Origin: Sphingomonadaceae bacterium
GTDB lineage: Bacteria; Pseudomonadota; Alphaproteobacteria; Sphingomonadales; Sphingomonadaceae
DNA: 39,139 nt
NCBI GenBank assembly: GCA_947473355.1
Contig: CANJCQ010000038.1
Coordinates: 1-39,139, forward strand
Reading direction: 5' to 3'
Shown here: piece by piece, positions 17,580 to 25,940 of the stretch
Layout: every line of letters starts with the position of its first letter
Position numbering within the stretch: the first letter of the stretch is position 1
Notes under the pieces: generated by a model
The model's input: the letters and a program-made list of their open reading frames with translations, nothing else
The model's database searches: none
Told to the model about the DNA's origin: nothing
Translations under genes and position numbers: made by a program

Positions 17580-18218
17580 ATGGACGACCGTTTCAATACA
17601 ATCGCCGGCTGGACGCTGTTCTCTGGCATCGTCGCGCTTGGGCTTGCCAGCGTCAGCAGCCATACGTTCATGGCTGACAAGAACGAGCGCCCCGAGACCA
17701 TGGGCTACAAGATCGCCGGGGTCGTCTCCAGCGAGAAGGGCGCGGCTGCCGAAGTACCGATCGAGACGCTGCTTGCCAGCGCCGATGTGGCCAAGGGCGA
17801 AGCGGTGTTCAAGAAATGCGCTTCGTGCCACACTGTCACACAGGGTGGCGCCAATGGCATCGGGCCGAACCTGTATGGAATTGTCGGAGAAGCCGTCGCC
17901 GCGGGCCGCGGCGGTTTTGCTTTCTCCGATGACCTGAAGAAGGCTGGCGGCAAGTGGGATTTCACGGCTCTCGACCATTGGCTGGCCAACCCCAAGTCGA
18001 TGGCTGCGGGCACCAAGATGACTTTTGCCGGCCTCGAAGTTGCCCAGGACCGCGCCAACGTCATCGCCTGGCTCAACACCCAGGGCTCAAACCTACCGCT
18101 GCCCAAAGCGCCTGCTGCGGCTGCCCCTGAGGAAGGGAAGGCGGCAGAAGCTGCGGAAGCCAAGCCCGCCGAGGGCGCGGCTGCGGCAGCTGCACCGGCG
18201 GAAGCAGCCAAGCAGTAA
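17580..18218 (+). CDS. Membrane-anchored c-type cytochrome (CycM / c552-like)
   Basis: A 212-residue protein from ATG 17580 with GGGG about 10 bases upstream. Residues about 8-26 form an uncleaved membrane anchor (GWTLFSGIVALGLASV). The class I cytochrome c domain carries heme in CASCH (Cys80, Cys83, His84) with Met147 (GTKMTFAG) as the other axial ligand. Anchored cytochromes of this type carry electrons from the bc1 complex to terminal oxidases in alphaproteobacteria. A tail from about residue 174 is made almost only of Ala, Pro, Glu and Lys and is probably disordered. It is divergent from pheA (115 bp between starts) and ends in a strong terminator. Confidence 0.9.
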   Translation: MDDRFNTIAGWTLFSGIVALGLASVSSHTFMADKNERPETMGYKIAGVVSSEKGAAAEVPIETLLASADVAKGEAVFKKCASCHTVTQGGANGIGPNLYGIVGEAVAAGRGGFAFSDDLKKAGGKWDFTALDHWLANPKSMAAGTKMTFAGLEVAQDRANVIAWLNTQGSNLPLPKAPAAAAPEEGKAAEAAEAKPAEGAAAAAAPAEAAKQ

Positions 18219-18241
18219 TTTTCAAGAATCGGGAAATTTGC

Positions 18242-18270
18242 AAGGGCGGGGCTGCGGCTCCGCCCTTTTG
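18242..18270 (+). terminator. Rho-independent terminator of the cytochrome c gene
   Basis: AAGGGCGG at 18242-18249 pairs with CCGCCCTT at 18260-18267, with two further inner pairs possible, and TTTT follows at 18266-18269. It lies 23 bp after the cytochrome stop and ends at the stop codon of the convergent rlmE, for which the same hairpin could serve from the other side. Confidence 0.85.
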
Positions 18271-18942
18271 TTATGTGCGGCCCTTGAAGCCTTGCGCGAT
18301 CACATACCATTCCGACGAATCCTTGCGGCTGGCGGGCGGCTTGGCATGTTTTACCGCAGTGAAGTGCCGCTTGAGCAGGGCCAGCAGGTCGGCATCGGCG
18401 CCGCCTGCCAGCACCTTGGCCACGAATGCCCCGCCCGGTGCCAGCACGCTGATCGCAAAGTCCGCCGCTGTCTCGACCAGGCCCATGGTGCGCAGATGGT
18501 CAGTCTGCTTGTGGCCCACAGTGTTGGCGGCCATGTCGGAGAGCACCAGATCGGGCGGGCCATCCAAAGCACTTTCCAACGCCGCCGGGGCCTCGTCGGC
18601 CATGAAATCCATTTCGAAGATAGTGACGCCGGGGATCGCGTCGGTGGGCAGCAGATCAATCCCGGCGACCATGGCGGAAGGGCTGCGCTGGCGCACAATC
18701 TGGCTCCAGCCGCCCGGCGCAATCCCCAGATCGATCACCCGGCGGGCGCCCTTGAGCAGACCAAACTTGTCGTCGAGCTCGGCCAGCTTGTAGGCTGCGC
18801 GGCTGCGATAGCCTTCGGCGCGCGCCTTCTGGACATAGGGATCGGCCAGTTGCCGCGCCAGCCAGCGGGTCGAGCTCGCGGTCCGGCCCTTGGCAGTCTT
18901 CAGGCGCTGGCCCTTCGCTCCGCCCTTGCCCTCACCCCTCAC
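18271..18942 (-). CDS. rlmE: 23S rRNA (uridine-2'-O)-methyltransferase RlmE/FtsJ
   Basis: RlmE methylates the 2'-O of U2552 in 23S rRNA late in 50S assembly. Start: GTG at 18940-18942, with GGAAAAG a few bases upstream; the frame is open further but only inside ppx. The 223 residues show the basic N-terminus, the first tetrad Lys in SRAAYKLAELD, the SAM-binding VIDLGIAPGGWSQI, the catalytic Asp in DLVLSDMAANTVGHKQTDH, Lys in FVAKVLAGG and Glu in SSEWYVIAQGFK. All four residues of the K-D-K-E set are present. The gene follows ppx with only 13 bp between, a pairing also known to me from other alphaproteobacteria. Confidence 0.93.
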   Translation of the reverse strand: MRGEGKGGAKGQRLKTAKGRTASSTRWLARQLADPYVQKARAEGYRSRAAYKLAELDDKFGLLKGARRVIDLGIAPGGWSQIVRQRSPSAMVAGIDLLPTDAIPGVTIFEMDFMADEAPAALESALDGPPDLVLSDMAANTVGHKQTDHLRTMGLVETAADFAISVLAPGGAFVAKVLAGGADADLLALLKRHFTAVKHAKPPASRKDSSEWYVIAQGFKGRT

Positions 18943-18955
18943 ATCTTTTCCATAT

Positions 18956-20134
18956 TCATAGGGCTTCCCGCCGCAACCGCGAAACTTCCGAGCGCATGCG
19001 ATCGCCCTCTCCATTGGCGGCGATCAGGCTGCGCAGGATGCCCTCGCGGATGCCGCGGTCGGCGACGCCCAGCCGGTCGGCCGGCCACAGATCGAGGATA
19101 GCCTCGAGGATGGCGCAGCCCGCCACCACCAGATCGGCGCGCTCGCGCCCAATACAAGGCAATTGCTGGCGTTCGGCCATAGACATCCCCGCCAGCTGGG
19201 CAGAGATCGTGCGCATCGCATCGGCGGGCACGATCAGGCCATCGACCGCGCGGCGATCGTATTGCGGCAGATCGAGATGCAGGCTGGCGAGCGTGGTCAC
19301 GGTGCCGCTGGTGCCGAGCAGGCGCAGCGTGGCGACTTGCCCTGACAGCACACCAGCCGCCACGACGCGGTCGGCGAAATCGGCAAAGCTTTGCGCCACC
19401 CGGTCGCGCATACCGGCATAGCGTGCCTGGCGATCGATGCGCTCGCCCGATTCCGGCCCGAATGTCTCGGTCAGCGACACCACGCCCCAGGGAACGCTTT
19501 GCCAATCGAGAATGCGCGGCACGGTGTCAGTCGATTCGATCAGCACCAGCTCGGTCGAGCCGCCGCCGATGTCGAAGATCATCGCCGGGCCATTGCCGGG
19601 CTCAAGCAGGATGTGGCAACCGAGCACTGCCAGCCGCGCTTCCTCGCGCGCAGTGATAACGTCGAGCGCAATACCGGTCTCGCGCTTGACGCGTTCGATG
19701 AACTCGTCGCCATTGACGGCCTGACGACAGGCTTCGGTCGCCACCGAGCGCGCCAGATGGACATTGCGCCGCCTCAGCTTGTCGGCGCAGACCGTAAGTG
19801 CGCCCAGCGCCCGGTCCATCGCCGCCTGGCTGAGACGGCCGGTCTGGGCCAGCCCTTCGCCGAGCCGCACCACCCGGCTGAAGGCATCGATCACCGCGAA
19901 ATTCTCGCCCGAGGGGCGCGCGATCAGCAGGCGGCAGTTGTTCGTGCCCAGATCAATTGCGGCGTAGGACTGGCGTGAACCGGGGGCGGGACGAACACCG
20001 CCATTGGCTTGAGCATGGGTCTGCCGGGGTGCCGCAGCAGCATTGCTGCAGGAATTCATTCCTGACTGCGCCGGAGCGGCATCCGCGCCCCGTGCCGCAT
20101 CTGCCTGCATTGCCGGCGGGGTATTTTCCGCCAT
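18956..20134 (-). CDS. Ppx/GppA family phosphatase
   Basis: A 392-residue exopolyphosphatase / pppGpp phosphatase family member. The ASKHA fold is shown by YAAIDLGTNNCRLLIA (phosphate-1 loop, about residues 57-72), the second phosphate loop MIFDIGGGSTELVLIE and the adenosine-side GTSGTVTTLASL. The first 55 residues are low-complexity (Ala/Gln/Pro rich) and probably disordered. An ATG at codon 26 would also be in frame, so the exact start is open. It lacks the C-terminal HD-like domains of E. coli Ppx, hence the short length. It is first in a two-gene unit with rlmE. Whether polyphosphate or pppGpp is the main substrate cannot be told. Confidence 0.88.
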   Translation of the reverse strand: MAENTPPAMQADAARGADAAPAQSGMNSCSNAAAAPRQTHAQANGGVRPAPGSRQSYAAIDLGTNNCRLLIARPSGENFAVIDAFSRVVRLGEGLAQTGRLSQAAMDRALGALTVCADKLRRRNVHLARSVATEACRQAVNGDEFIERVKRETGIALDVITAREEARLAVLGCHILLEPGNGPAMIFDIGGGSTELVLIESTDTVPRILDWQSVPWGVVSLTETFGPESGERIDRQARYAGMRDRVAQSFADFADRVVAAGVLSGQVATLRLLGTSGTVTTLASLHLDLPQYDRRAVDGLIVPADAMRTISAQLAGMSMAERQQLPCIGRERADLVVAGCAILEAILDLWPADRLGVADRGIREGILRSLIAANGEGDRMRSEVSRLRREAL

Positions 20135-20267
20135 GTGATCGACACTCTTTATTGTTTTCGCAGCACCTTGGCCGCGTACTTGGTGGCGAATCTAGCGCCA
20201 ACCGGGCCTTCGGGCAAGCCCGACGTCTTGACCTCTCCCATCCGTCCGCCTAGAGGCTCGCCCCTGT

Positions 20268-20341
20268 TGCCCCGTCGTCTAACGGTAAGACACCGGTTTC
20301 TGATACCGTTTATCGAGGTTCGAATCCTCGCGGGGCATCCA
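20268..20341 (+). tRNA. tRNA-Gln (anticodon CTG)
   Basis: Acceptor stem TGCCCCG/CGGGGCA is perfectly paired (20268-20274 with 20331-20337), followed by T as discriminator and an encoded CCA (20339-20341). The D arm is GTC-TAACGGTAA-GAC, the anticodon loop TTCTGAT gives anticodon CTG, and the T arm is CGAGG-TTCGAAT-CCTCG. The anticodon loop is the same as in E. coli tRNA-Gln(CTG). The first pair of the anticodon stem (C27-U43) is a mismatch. The gene sits between ppx and the pilus cluster. Confidence 0.9.
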
Positions 20342-20352
20342 TACTTTTGAGT

Positions 20353-21063
20353 CTAGAACCGCTTGACGCTTGAGCCATTGCCCGCAGTCAGCCGGTATTC
20401 GACTGGCGTCTCGTAAGTGAGATCAACGGTCCATTGCGCCCCGGCATAAAGCCGGGTTGCCGGCAGGGTCTTGCAATTCTTGCCCGCCGCATCGCACTGT
20501 TTACCTTCGTAAATTTCCTGGGCAGTGTTGCTCTGGTTGTGGAAGTCAAGCTTGCGCCCACTGCGCGCAGCCGTCACTTCCCCGGCGATCCGCTGCGGCC
20601 GCAGCAGCACCAGCACGTCATAGCCGAGCAGGACCTTGAGCGCAGTCGTCTCGGCTGTGACCGGCCCGGCGACCGGCTTGACCGTGACCCGGTAGATCCG
20701 CTCGGTCATGTCGCGCGGCAACAGCGCCGCCAGGCGGATGATCCGCCGCTGGCCGGGTTCAAGAACCATGCGCTGCGGCGTGACCAGCAGGCCCGAGACC
20801 CCCGGATCGGCGACCGTGACCCGGCGCTCGGTGGGCGTACCCGGCGACTGGATCTGCGCCGGTTCGGCCACCGCATACATCCGCTCGGGGCTGTCGTTCC
20901 AGATTTCAATGTCTTCATGGCTGGGCTTGCCCGGCTGCAGATCGACGATGACCTGACTCAGCACCATATCGGCCTGAGCCGGAACTGCGCTCAGAGCAAG
21001 CAGGGCCATGGCGGCAAGACGGAAAAGGCCCGTTCCCACCGTGTTTTCAATTTTCCGTTTCAT
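20353..21063 (-). CDS. Periplasmic pilus assembly chaperone (PapD-like)
   Basis: A 236-residue protein from ATG at 21061-21063 (MKRKIENT), which has GGAG six bases upstream; ATG/GTG codons 15 to 18 bases earlier lack this. The signal peptide ends at PAQA (about residue 32). The N-terminal immunoglobulin-like domain shows VIVDLQPGKPSHEDIEIWND and LEPGQRRIIRLAALLP, with the Arg and Lys region that binds pilin C-termini in the family. The second domain ends RLTAGNGSSVKRF. It delivers pilin subunits by donor-strand complementation to the usher encoded 27 bp upstream. It is convergent with tRNA-Gln, 11 bp away. Confidence 0.85.
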   Translation of the reverse strand: MKRKIENTVGTGLFRLAAMALLALSAVPAQADMVLSQVIVDLQPGKPSHEDIEIWNDSPERMYAVAEPAQIQSPGTPTERRVTVADPGVSGLLVTPQRMVLEPGQRRIIRLAALLPRDMTERIYRVTVKPVAGPVTAETTALKVLLGYDVLVLLRPQRIAGEVTAARSGRKLDFHNQSNTAQEIYEGKQCDAAGKNCKTLPATRLYAGAQWTVDLTYETPVEYRLTAGNGSSVKRF

Positions 21064-21090
21064 CACAAACTCCACCATCACTTCAAACTG

Positions 21091-23640
21091 TTACTTCCCG
21101 GCAGAACTGATCCTGAACGGCGCCGGTTGCGGACGGCAAACCAGCGTGCCAAGCGGCGCGTAGCCGTCCTGTGGGTGCAATTGCGGCAAGTCAACGCGGC
21201 ATGATTTGCCGCCGGGCAAGGCCACGTCCAGCGCCGAGCCGCTCTCCGCCTCGATCTGGAAATAGCCATTGTCGTCGGTTTCGCCGATCCCCGCCGGATT
21301 GGTCACTGAAGCCACCCTGACAGGATCGCCGCCTTCCAGCAGCAGGCGCCCGAACATCGCGACGATCTTGCGCGCCTTCCACGACAACCGGGCAACATTG
21401 CCGGGATAGAGCCCGACCTGCCGCACCGAACCATCGTAATGCAGCAGGTCGCCATCGGTCTGGCGAATGCGGACTTCATACTGGCGGTAGCCCTGGACGG
21501 CGACAGCAGCGCTTGCGCTCCCGCGCACCGAGCCTGATTTGCCATCGTTGACCAGCACGTCGAAGCGATCATTGGGTCCGGCGCCATCGACCTGAACGAT
21601 GACCATTGAATCGTTCTGGTCGCGGCCGCGCAGCGCGATCCGGCTACCGCGCATGCCCAGCGTGGTCTGCAAGCCCAGGCTGTATTGCGTCGGGCTGCCG
21701 CTGTTGCCGAGGCTGTGCGTGACATCGCCCCGCAGCGACAGCTTTTCGCCGCGCAGTTCAGCGGAACCGTTCAGCGAGTCTTGCTCAAGATCGTGGTCGT
21801 AGCCGCCTGCCAGACTGAGCTCGGCCCCAGCGAAATTGTCGTTCTGCCACGATCCGTGCAGCGAGCCGACCGGGCCGCTGCGACGCGGCTCGCCGCGGGA
21901 ATCGGCCGAGCGCATTCCAGCGTCGGCAGAGATCGATGACTTCGTTCCAAGCAACTGGAGGCTCAGTCCGACAAAGCCTGAACGGCCCTGACTGGTGAAA
22001 GCGAGATCGCCGCTGGCGCTCATCCGCAGGGGGCCCCGGCGCAGAAATTCCCAGTGAATCGAAGGCCCGTAGCTGTAATTCGCAGGCTGCCCCTGTTCGC
22101 GGCGATAGCTGGCGGCAAAACCAAACCGTGCGCTGCTCAGATTGTAGGCGAGCGAGCCCGAGACTTGCGAGAATGTGCGGCGCGCCAGCGGCAAGGCGGC
22201 ATCGGCGCCGCCGAACGCCACCTCTGGCAGCGCTTCACCCGAACCGATCACCGGTTGCTGCGGCGCAACCCTGATCCGCCGCAAATCGAAATTGAAGCCG
22301 AACCGCGAACTGCCCTGCGAGCTGGCTTGCAGCAGGCCGCCATATTGTCCGCGCGTCGAGGCCACTGCCGCCAGACGTACTTGCGCCAGTGGCGAAATGA
22401 CATAGGCGCCAAGCTCGCCCATCACTGCATGATCGGTTGCAACCACTGTGGCATCGAGCGCCAGACGCGGACTGAGCCGGCGCGCCATTCCTGCCTGGAG
22501 GAATGGTATGCCAGTTGGGGCGATGAATGAGCGACTGGTATCATCGGCCAGCACCCCGGCATAGGCGAAGAACACCTTTTGCCCCGGAGCGGCAATCGTC
22601 TGGTTCTTGGTAAAGAAGCGCTTCTCTTCGCGCAGCGCGCCGCCAGCCTCGACAATCTGCAGCGTGACTTCATAAGCGCCGCTGGGCAGGCCCCTGGTGT
22701 CAAGACTCTGGTTGCCCGCTTCGTAAATCCGCGAGGTGAGCACCCGGCCATCGCGGACGATATCGACGCGCGCGCGCTGGTCCAGAAACACCACCAGCGG
22801 ATTGCCCCACAGCGCTTCTTTGTCGAGCCGGGTGTCGAGCTGGGTCTCGAGGCCCAGGCCCAGGATCTTGCGACGGCCGATCAGATCGGTTCCCGGCACC
22901 CAGAAGGCCCCGGCCATGTAGCGACGCTCGGGCTTGTCCACTTCCAGCACCAGCCGGTCGGCCTGAATGCCAAACCCGCTGGCATAGGCAAATTCGGCGC
23001 GCAGCCGCCGGTCGGCTTCGCCGAGGATGAAATTGTTCTGGATGTTGTAAAAGCGCGCCCCCCCGGACGAGCCAGACATCACCGCGCTGATTGCATTGAC
23101 TATCGAGATGCCAGGTTCAGGGCGCTGGACATATTGCCGTGCGACCGCCGATTTGACTTCCATCATCTGCGGATTGATGAAAATGTCGACCCGGAACCGA
23201 TCCTGATCGAAGATGACCCCGGCAACTTGCGGCTCCAGCCGACCGCATTCCGCCGGATTCGCGCCGGGGGTGCAGACCAGTCCCGGATTGGCCGACATAT
23301 TGCTGACGGATAGCGCTGCCAGCACCGCCGGAACGTTCGCCAGGTCCGGCAACATGGCCACCAGCTTTGCCGGTTCTGCAAAGGTCAGCACACCGGGCCG
23401 ATAGGTCAGGCGGGCATCGCCGATCCGCTTTCCGCCGAAATAGATATCGGCCACAGCGGTCTGCTCAGCCGTCAGCGCCGAAAAGCCGGGCGGCTCGCTC
23501 AGTTCAATGCGAGCGATCCCGGCTTTGTTCGCACCAGCGGCCTGCGCTGGCGAATGGCCGGTGACAGCCCCGAGCAAAAAGGCCGCATGCAGGACATGCG
23601 TTTTGCGCCAGAGCGCGCCAAAGGAATCGCCGTTCCCCAT
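21091..23640 (-). CDS. Chaperone-usher pilus outer-membrane usher
   Basis: An 849-residue usher from ATG at 23638-23640, with only a weak GGAA upstream. A signal peptide to about residue 34 (HSPAQA) precedes an N-terminal periplasmic domain, then a long beta-barrel and plug (PSGAYEVTLQIVEAGG, RRIRVAPQQPV) and C-terminal immunoglobulin-like domains with GIGETDDNGYFQIEAESG. Ushers form the outer-membrane pore that catalyses pilus assembly. An N-terminal region with two Cys (CTPGANPAEC) is preserved. It follows the pilin-like gene by 9 bp and precedes the chaperone by 27 bp, making a compact pilin-usher-chaperone transcript. Confidence 0.88.
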   Translation of the reverse strand: MGNGDSFGALWRKTHVLHAAFLLGAVTGHSPAQAAGANKAGIARIELSEPPGFSALTAEQTAVADIYFGGKRIGDARLTYRPGVLTFAEPAKLVAMLPDLANVPAVLAALSVSNMSANPGLVCTPGANPAECGRLEPQVAGVIFDQDRFRVDIFINPQMMEVKSAVARQYVQRPEPGISIVNAISAVMSGSSGGARFYNIQNNFILGEADRRLRAEFAYASGFGIQADRLVLEVDKPERRYMAGAFWVPGTDLIGRRKILGLGLETQLDTRLDKEALWGNPLVVFLDQRARVDIVRDGRVLTSRIYEAGNQSLDTRGLPSGAYEVTLQIVEAGGALREEKRFFTKNQTIAAPGQKVFFAYAGVLADDTSRSFIAPTGIPFLQAGMARRLSPRLALDATVVATDHAVMGELGAYVISPLAQVRLAAVASTRGQYGGLLQASSQGSSRFGFNFDLRRIRVAPQQPVIGSGEALPEVAFGGADAALPLARRTFSQVSGSLAYNLSSARFGFAASYRREQGQPANYSYGPSIHWEFLRRGPLRMSASGDLAFTSQGRSGFVGLSLQLLGTKSSISADAGMRSADSRGEPRRSGPVGSLHGSWQNDNFAGAELSLAGGYDHDLEQDSLNGSAELRGEKLSLRGDVTHSLGNSGSPTQYSLGLQTTLGMRGSRIALRGRDQNDSMVIVQVDGAGPNDRFDVLVNDGKSGSVRGSASAAVAVQGYRQYEVRIRQTDGDLLHYDGSVRQVGLYPGNVARLSWKARKIVAMFGRLLLEGGDPVRVASVTNPAGIGETDDNGYFQIEAESGSALDVALPGGKSCRVDLPQLHPQDGYAPLGTLVCRPQPAPFRISSAGK

Positions 23641-23649
23641 GGTTCCGGC

Positions 23650-24150
23650 TCAATTCGGCCTGAGCAGCAACGTCAGAACACCAGTGTAGTTGCCGCTGCG
23701 TGCCGAGCCGATCGCCGCCGTCCGCAGGATCGTGATCAGGCTGGCCGACGTCGCCGGACCGGTAGTGCAGCCACTGATCGTTGCCGTGGTTGTCAGGAAG
23801 GTCAGCGGCACACCGGGGTTGAGCGTGGTCCCGACTGTCTGCCCCGATGTCGCCGCCCACTGGACCTCATAGGCCAGGGTGTTCGCCCCTGATGCAAGGG
23901 TAAAGGCCCCGCCTGTGCCATTCCCGGTGGCAGTAACCTGATAGCGGGTACCGAGCGGGGTGGTATAGACGCAGACATTCTGGCTTCGCGTCTGGTCAAT
24001 GGTGAAATTGGCAATCGTGCCGAATGCGGCGTTGACGAGCTTGTTGACGCGGACCTGCTGCGCTTGCGCACTGGCCGGTGCCAGCAGCAAAGCGAAGGCC
24101 TGAAGTAGGCTAAGTCTAATCCCGCAGGACGCAGTTGGCCCTTTAAGCAA
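23650..24150 (-). CDS. Spore coat U (SCPU) domain pilin subunit
   Basis: A secreted protein of about 166 residues of the spore-coat-U / Csu-like pilin type. Seen are a hydrophobic signal segment LSLLQAFALLLAPASAQA, mature start near QQVRVNK, and a beta-rich domain with FGTIANFTIDQTRSQNVCVY and a closing strand SGNYTGVLTLLLRPN with the usual C-terminal pattern for donor-strand exchange. The start is uncertain: there is no ATG in frame near the signal peptide. TTG at 24150 gives a sensible signal peptide, GTG at 24186 is a second choice, and neither has a clear ribosome site. The signal region uses codons such as TTA, AGA and CTT that are rare in the surrounding genes. Confidence 0.75.
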   Translation of the reverse strand: MLKGPTASCGIRLSLLQAFALLLAPASAQAQQVRVNKLVNAAFGTIANFTIDQTRSQNVCVYTTPLGTRYQVTATGNGTGGAFTLASGANTLAYEVQWAATSGQTVGTTLNPGVPLTFLTTTATISGCTTGPATSASLITILRTAAIGSARSGNYTGVLTLLLRPN

Positions 24151-24190
24151 TAAGTCTGAAAATTTGATTATGACCGCCGCGCCCACTCGA

Positions 24191-24204
24191 CTTGGCGCGC
24201 CAAG
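24191..24204. other. 14-bp perfect palindrome upstream of the LOG-family gene
   Basis: CTTGGCGCGCCAAG is a perfect palindrome, 18 bp before the ATG at 24222 and between the divergent LOG and pilin genes. A regulator site is possible, but chance in GC-rich DNA is not excluded. Confidence 0.4.
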
Positions 24205-24221
24205 CGGGGAATAAGGCAGGC

Positions 24222-25097
24222 ATGACCGAAACCGGAAAACGCGTAACCCGCCACCGCTTTTACAAGGCCGAGCAGGAAGCAGGCTTTGTTGAGGCGCAGA
24301 AGATCGAGACGGCGCAAACACAGGCGCCGTCCTACAAGCTCGCCTATCGAGACACCGACTTCCTGCTGCGCGATGAGCTGCGCCCCCTGCGCTTTCAGCT
24401 CGAGCTGATGAAGACCGACATGCTGCTCGACGAGGCTGGGGTCGGCTCGACCCTGGTGGTCTATGGCTCGGCGCGCATTCCCTCGCCCGAAACGGCCGAG
24501 GCCCTCATCGCTGCCGCAGAAACACCGGAAAAGCGCGCCGTGGCCGAGCGGCTGGCTGCCAAGGCGCACTATTATGACGAGGCGCGCAAGCTTGGCCGGA
24601 TGGCGAGCGAGTGCGGCGTGGTCGAAAACGGCATGCGGCAATTCGTGGTCTGCTCGGGCGGGGGCCCGTCAATCATGGAGGCCGCCAACCGCGGCGCGGC
24701 GGATGCCGGTGCGGACACCATCGGGCTCAACATCGTACTGCCGCACGAACAGGCACCCAACACTTTTGTCACTCCGGGCCTGTCATTCCAGTTCCACTAT
24801 TTCGCGCTTCGCAAGATGCATTTCCTGCTCCGCGCCCGCGCCGTCGCGGTGTTCCCCGGCGGCTTTGGCACGCTCGACGAGTTCCTCGAACTGCTCACCT
24901 TGGTTCAGACCGGCAAGATGAAGCCGGTGCCGATCCTGCTGTTCGGCCGCGACTTCTGGAACCGCATTATCGATTTCGAGGCCATGGCCGACGAGGGCGT
25001 CATTAACCGTGATGACCTGAAACTGTTCCACTGGGTCGAGACGGCGGAAGAGGCCTGGGGGCACGTGGTGCGGTTCTACGAGCTGGATTGCGGCTAG
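24222..25097 (+). CDS. LOG family protein (TIGR00730-type Rossmann fold)
   Basis: A 291-residue protein from ATG 24222 with AAGGCAGG just upstream; a TTG ten codons earlier is less likely. The lysine-decarboxylase-like Rossmann domain shows TLVVYGSARIPSPE, CSGGGPSIMEAANRGAADAG and the key motif VFPGGFGTLDEFLELLT. This PGGxGT motif defines the LOG/Ygd family, whose members hydrolyse cytokinin nucleotides or other nucleoside monophosphates. About 75 N-terminal residues precede the core, as in the longer bacterial branch of the family. Stop codons of this gene and convergent thiD share the four bases CTAG at 25094-25097. Confidence 0.88.
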   Translation: MTETGKRVTRHRFYKAEQEAGFVEAQKIETAQTQAPSYKLAYRDTDFLLRDELRPLRFQLELMKTDMLLDEAGVGSTLVVYGSARIPSPETAEALIAAAETPEKRAVAERLAAKAHYYDEARKLGRMASECGVVENGMRQFVVCSGGGPSIMEAANRGAADAGADTIGLNIVLPHEQAPNTFVTPGLSFQFHYFALRKMHFLLRARAVAVFPGGFGTLDEFLELLTLVQTGKMKPVPILLFGRDFWNRIIDFEAMADEGVINRDDLKLFHWVETAEEAWGHVVRFYELDCG

Positions 25098-25846
25098 GGC
25101 CGCACGGCTGCGTGCCCCAGCGGCCCGTTGCCCTCGCCAAAGCCCGGCGCGGCTTCAATCGCTGCGCGCACGAACTGGCGGGCGCGCGCAATCGCCGCCT
25201 CCAATGACAAGCCCTGCCCCAATCCGGTCGCGATGGCCGAAGCGAGAGTGCAACCGGTTCCGTGGGTGTGCCGGGTATCAATGCGAGCGCCTTGCCAACG
25301 CGCTACTTCGCCCGAGCTGGTGACCAGTCGGTCGGTCAGAATATCGCCCGCGCCGTGCCCACCCTTGATCAGCACCGCCTTCGCTGCCCCGCAGAGCAAG
25401 GCCTCTCCGCCCAGCGCCGCGAGCTCCGGCAAGTTGGGCGTGACCACGGTGGCGAGCTCGATCAACCGCGCGAAGGCCGCCATGGTCGCCGCATCCGCCA
25501 AAGCGGCGCCGCTAGTAGCGACCATGACCGGATCGAACACGATTGGTACGTCCAGGCCCACCAACCGTCCGGCGACCACTTCTGCGATCTGAGCCGAGCC
25601 CAGCATGCCGATCTTCACCGCGTCGACACCGATGTCGCTGAGGCAGGAATCGATCTGCGCCGCGACCATGTCTGGTGAAAGAACCTCCACCGCCTGAACG
25701 CCGCAAGTGTTCTGCGCCGTCACTGCCGTGATTGCAGTCATGGCATAACCACCAAGCATGGTGATGGTCTTGATATCAGCCTGAATCCCCGCCCCGCCCG
25801 AACTGTCGGACCCTGCGATGGTCAGGATGCGGGGTGGGCTGGTCAT
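25094..25846 (-). CDS. thiD: Hydroxymethylpyrimidine / phosphomethylpyrimidine kinase
   Basis: ThiD phosphorylates HMP and then HMP-P in thiamine pyrophosphate synthesis, and in salvage of HMP. The 250 residues start ILTIAGSDSSGGAGIQADIK (substrate site) and contain VKIGMLGS, VFDPVMVATSG, VVTPNLPELAALGG and the ribokinase-fold anion hole with catalytic Asp/Gly region THGTGCTLASAIATGLG. No thiamine riboswitch is visible upstream. It lies downstream of glmM and the DUF1272 gene on the same strand, with a REP doublet in the 74-bp gap. Confidence 0.95.
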   Translation of the reverse strand: MTSPPRILTIAGSDSSGGAGIQADIKTITMLGGYAMTAITAVTAQNTCGVQAVEVLSPDMVAAQIDSCLSDIGVDAVKIGMLGSAQIAEVVAGRLVGLDVPIVFDPVMVATSGAALADAATMAAFARLIELATVVTPNLPELAALGGEALLCGAAKAVLIKGGHGAGDILTDRLVTSSGEVARWQGARIDTRHTHGTGCTLASAIATGLGQGLSLEAAIARARQFVRAAIEAAPGFGEGNGPLGHAAVRP

Positions 25847-25872
25847 GGCGTGGGGCTAGGGCAGTGCGCGGG

Positions 25873-25940
25873 CTTCGACAAGCTCAGCCTGAGCGGACTG
25901 AGTGGCGAACCCACACCCGCTCATCCTGAGCTTGTCGAAG
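25873..25940. repeat. REP-type inverted repeat doublet at the 3' end of the DUF1272 gene
   Basis: Left arm 25873-25896 starts CTTCGACAAGCTCAG and ends TGAGCGG; right arm 25917-25940 starts CCGCTCATCCTGAGC and ends TTGTCGAAG. The arms pair with a three-base mismatch block around a 20-bp spacer. It is the same family as the doublet at 13459-13529. The right arm forms the last codons and stop of the DUF1272 gene. Confidence 0.85.

Noticed and set aside
17465..17701. N-terminal extension of PheA
   Set aside because: Overlaps the start of the cytochrome c gene on the other strand and adds residues not found in prephenate dehydratases.
20268..20341. tRNA-Glu or tRNA-Arg reading
   Set aside because: With the D and T arms fixed, the seven-base loop gives CTG (Gln); a shifted loop breaks the anticodon stem.
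25094..25097. Shared CTAG stop of the LOG-family gene and thiD as a special signal
   Set aside because: Overlapping convergent stop codons through CTAG are a simple consequence of compact spacing.
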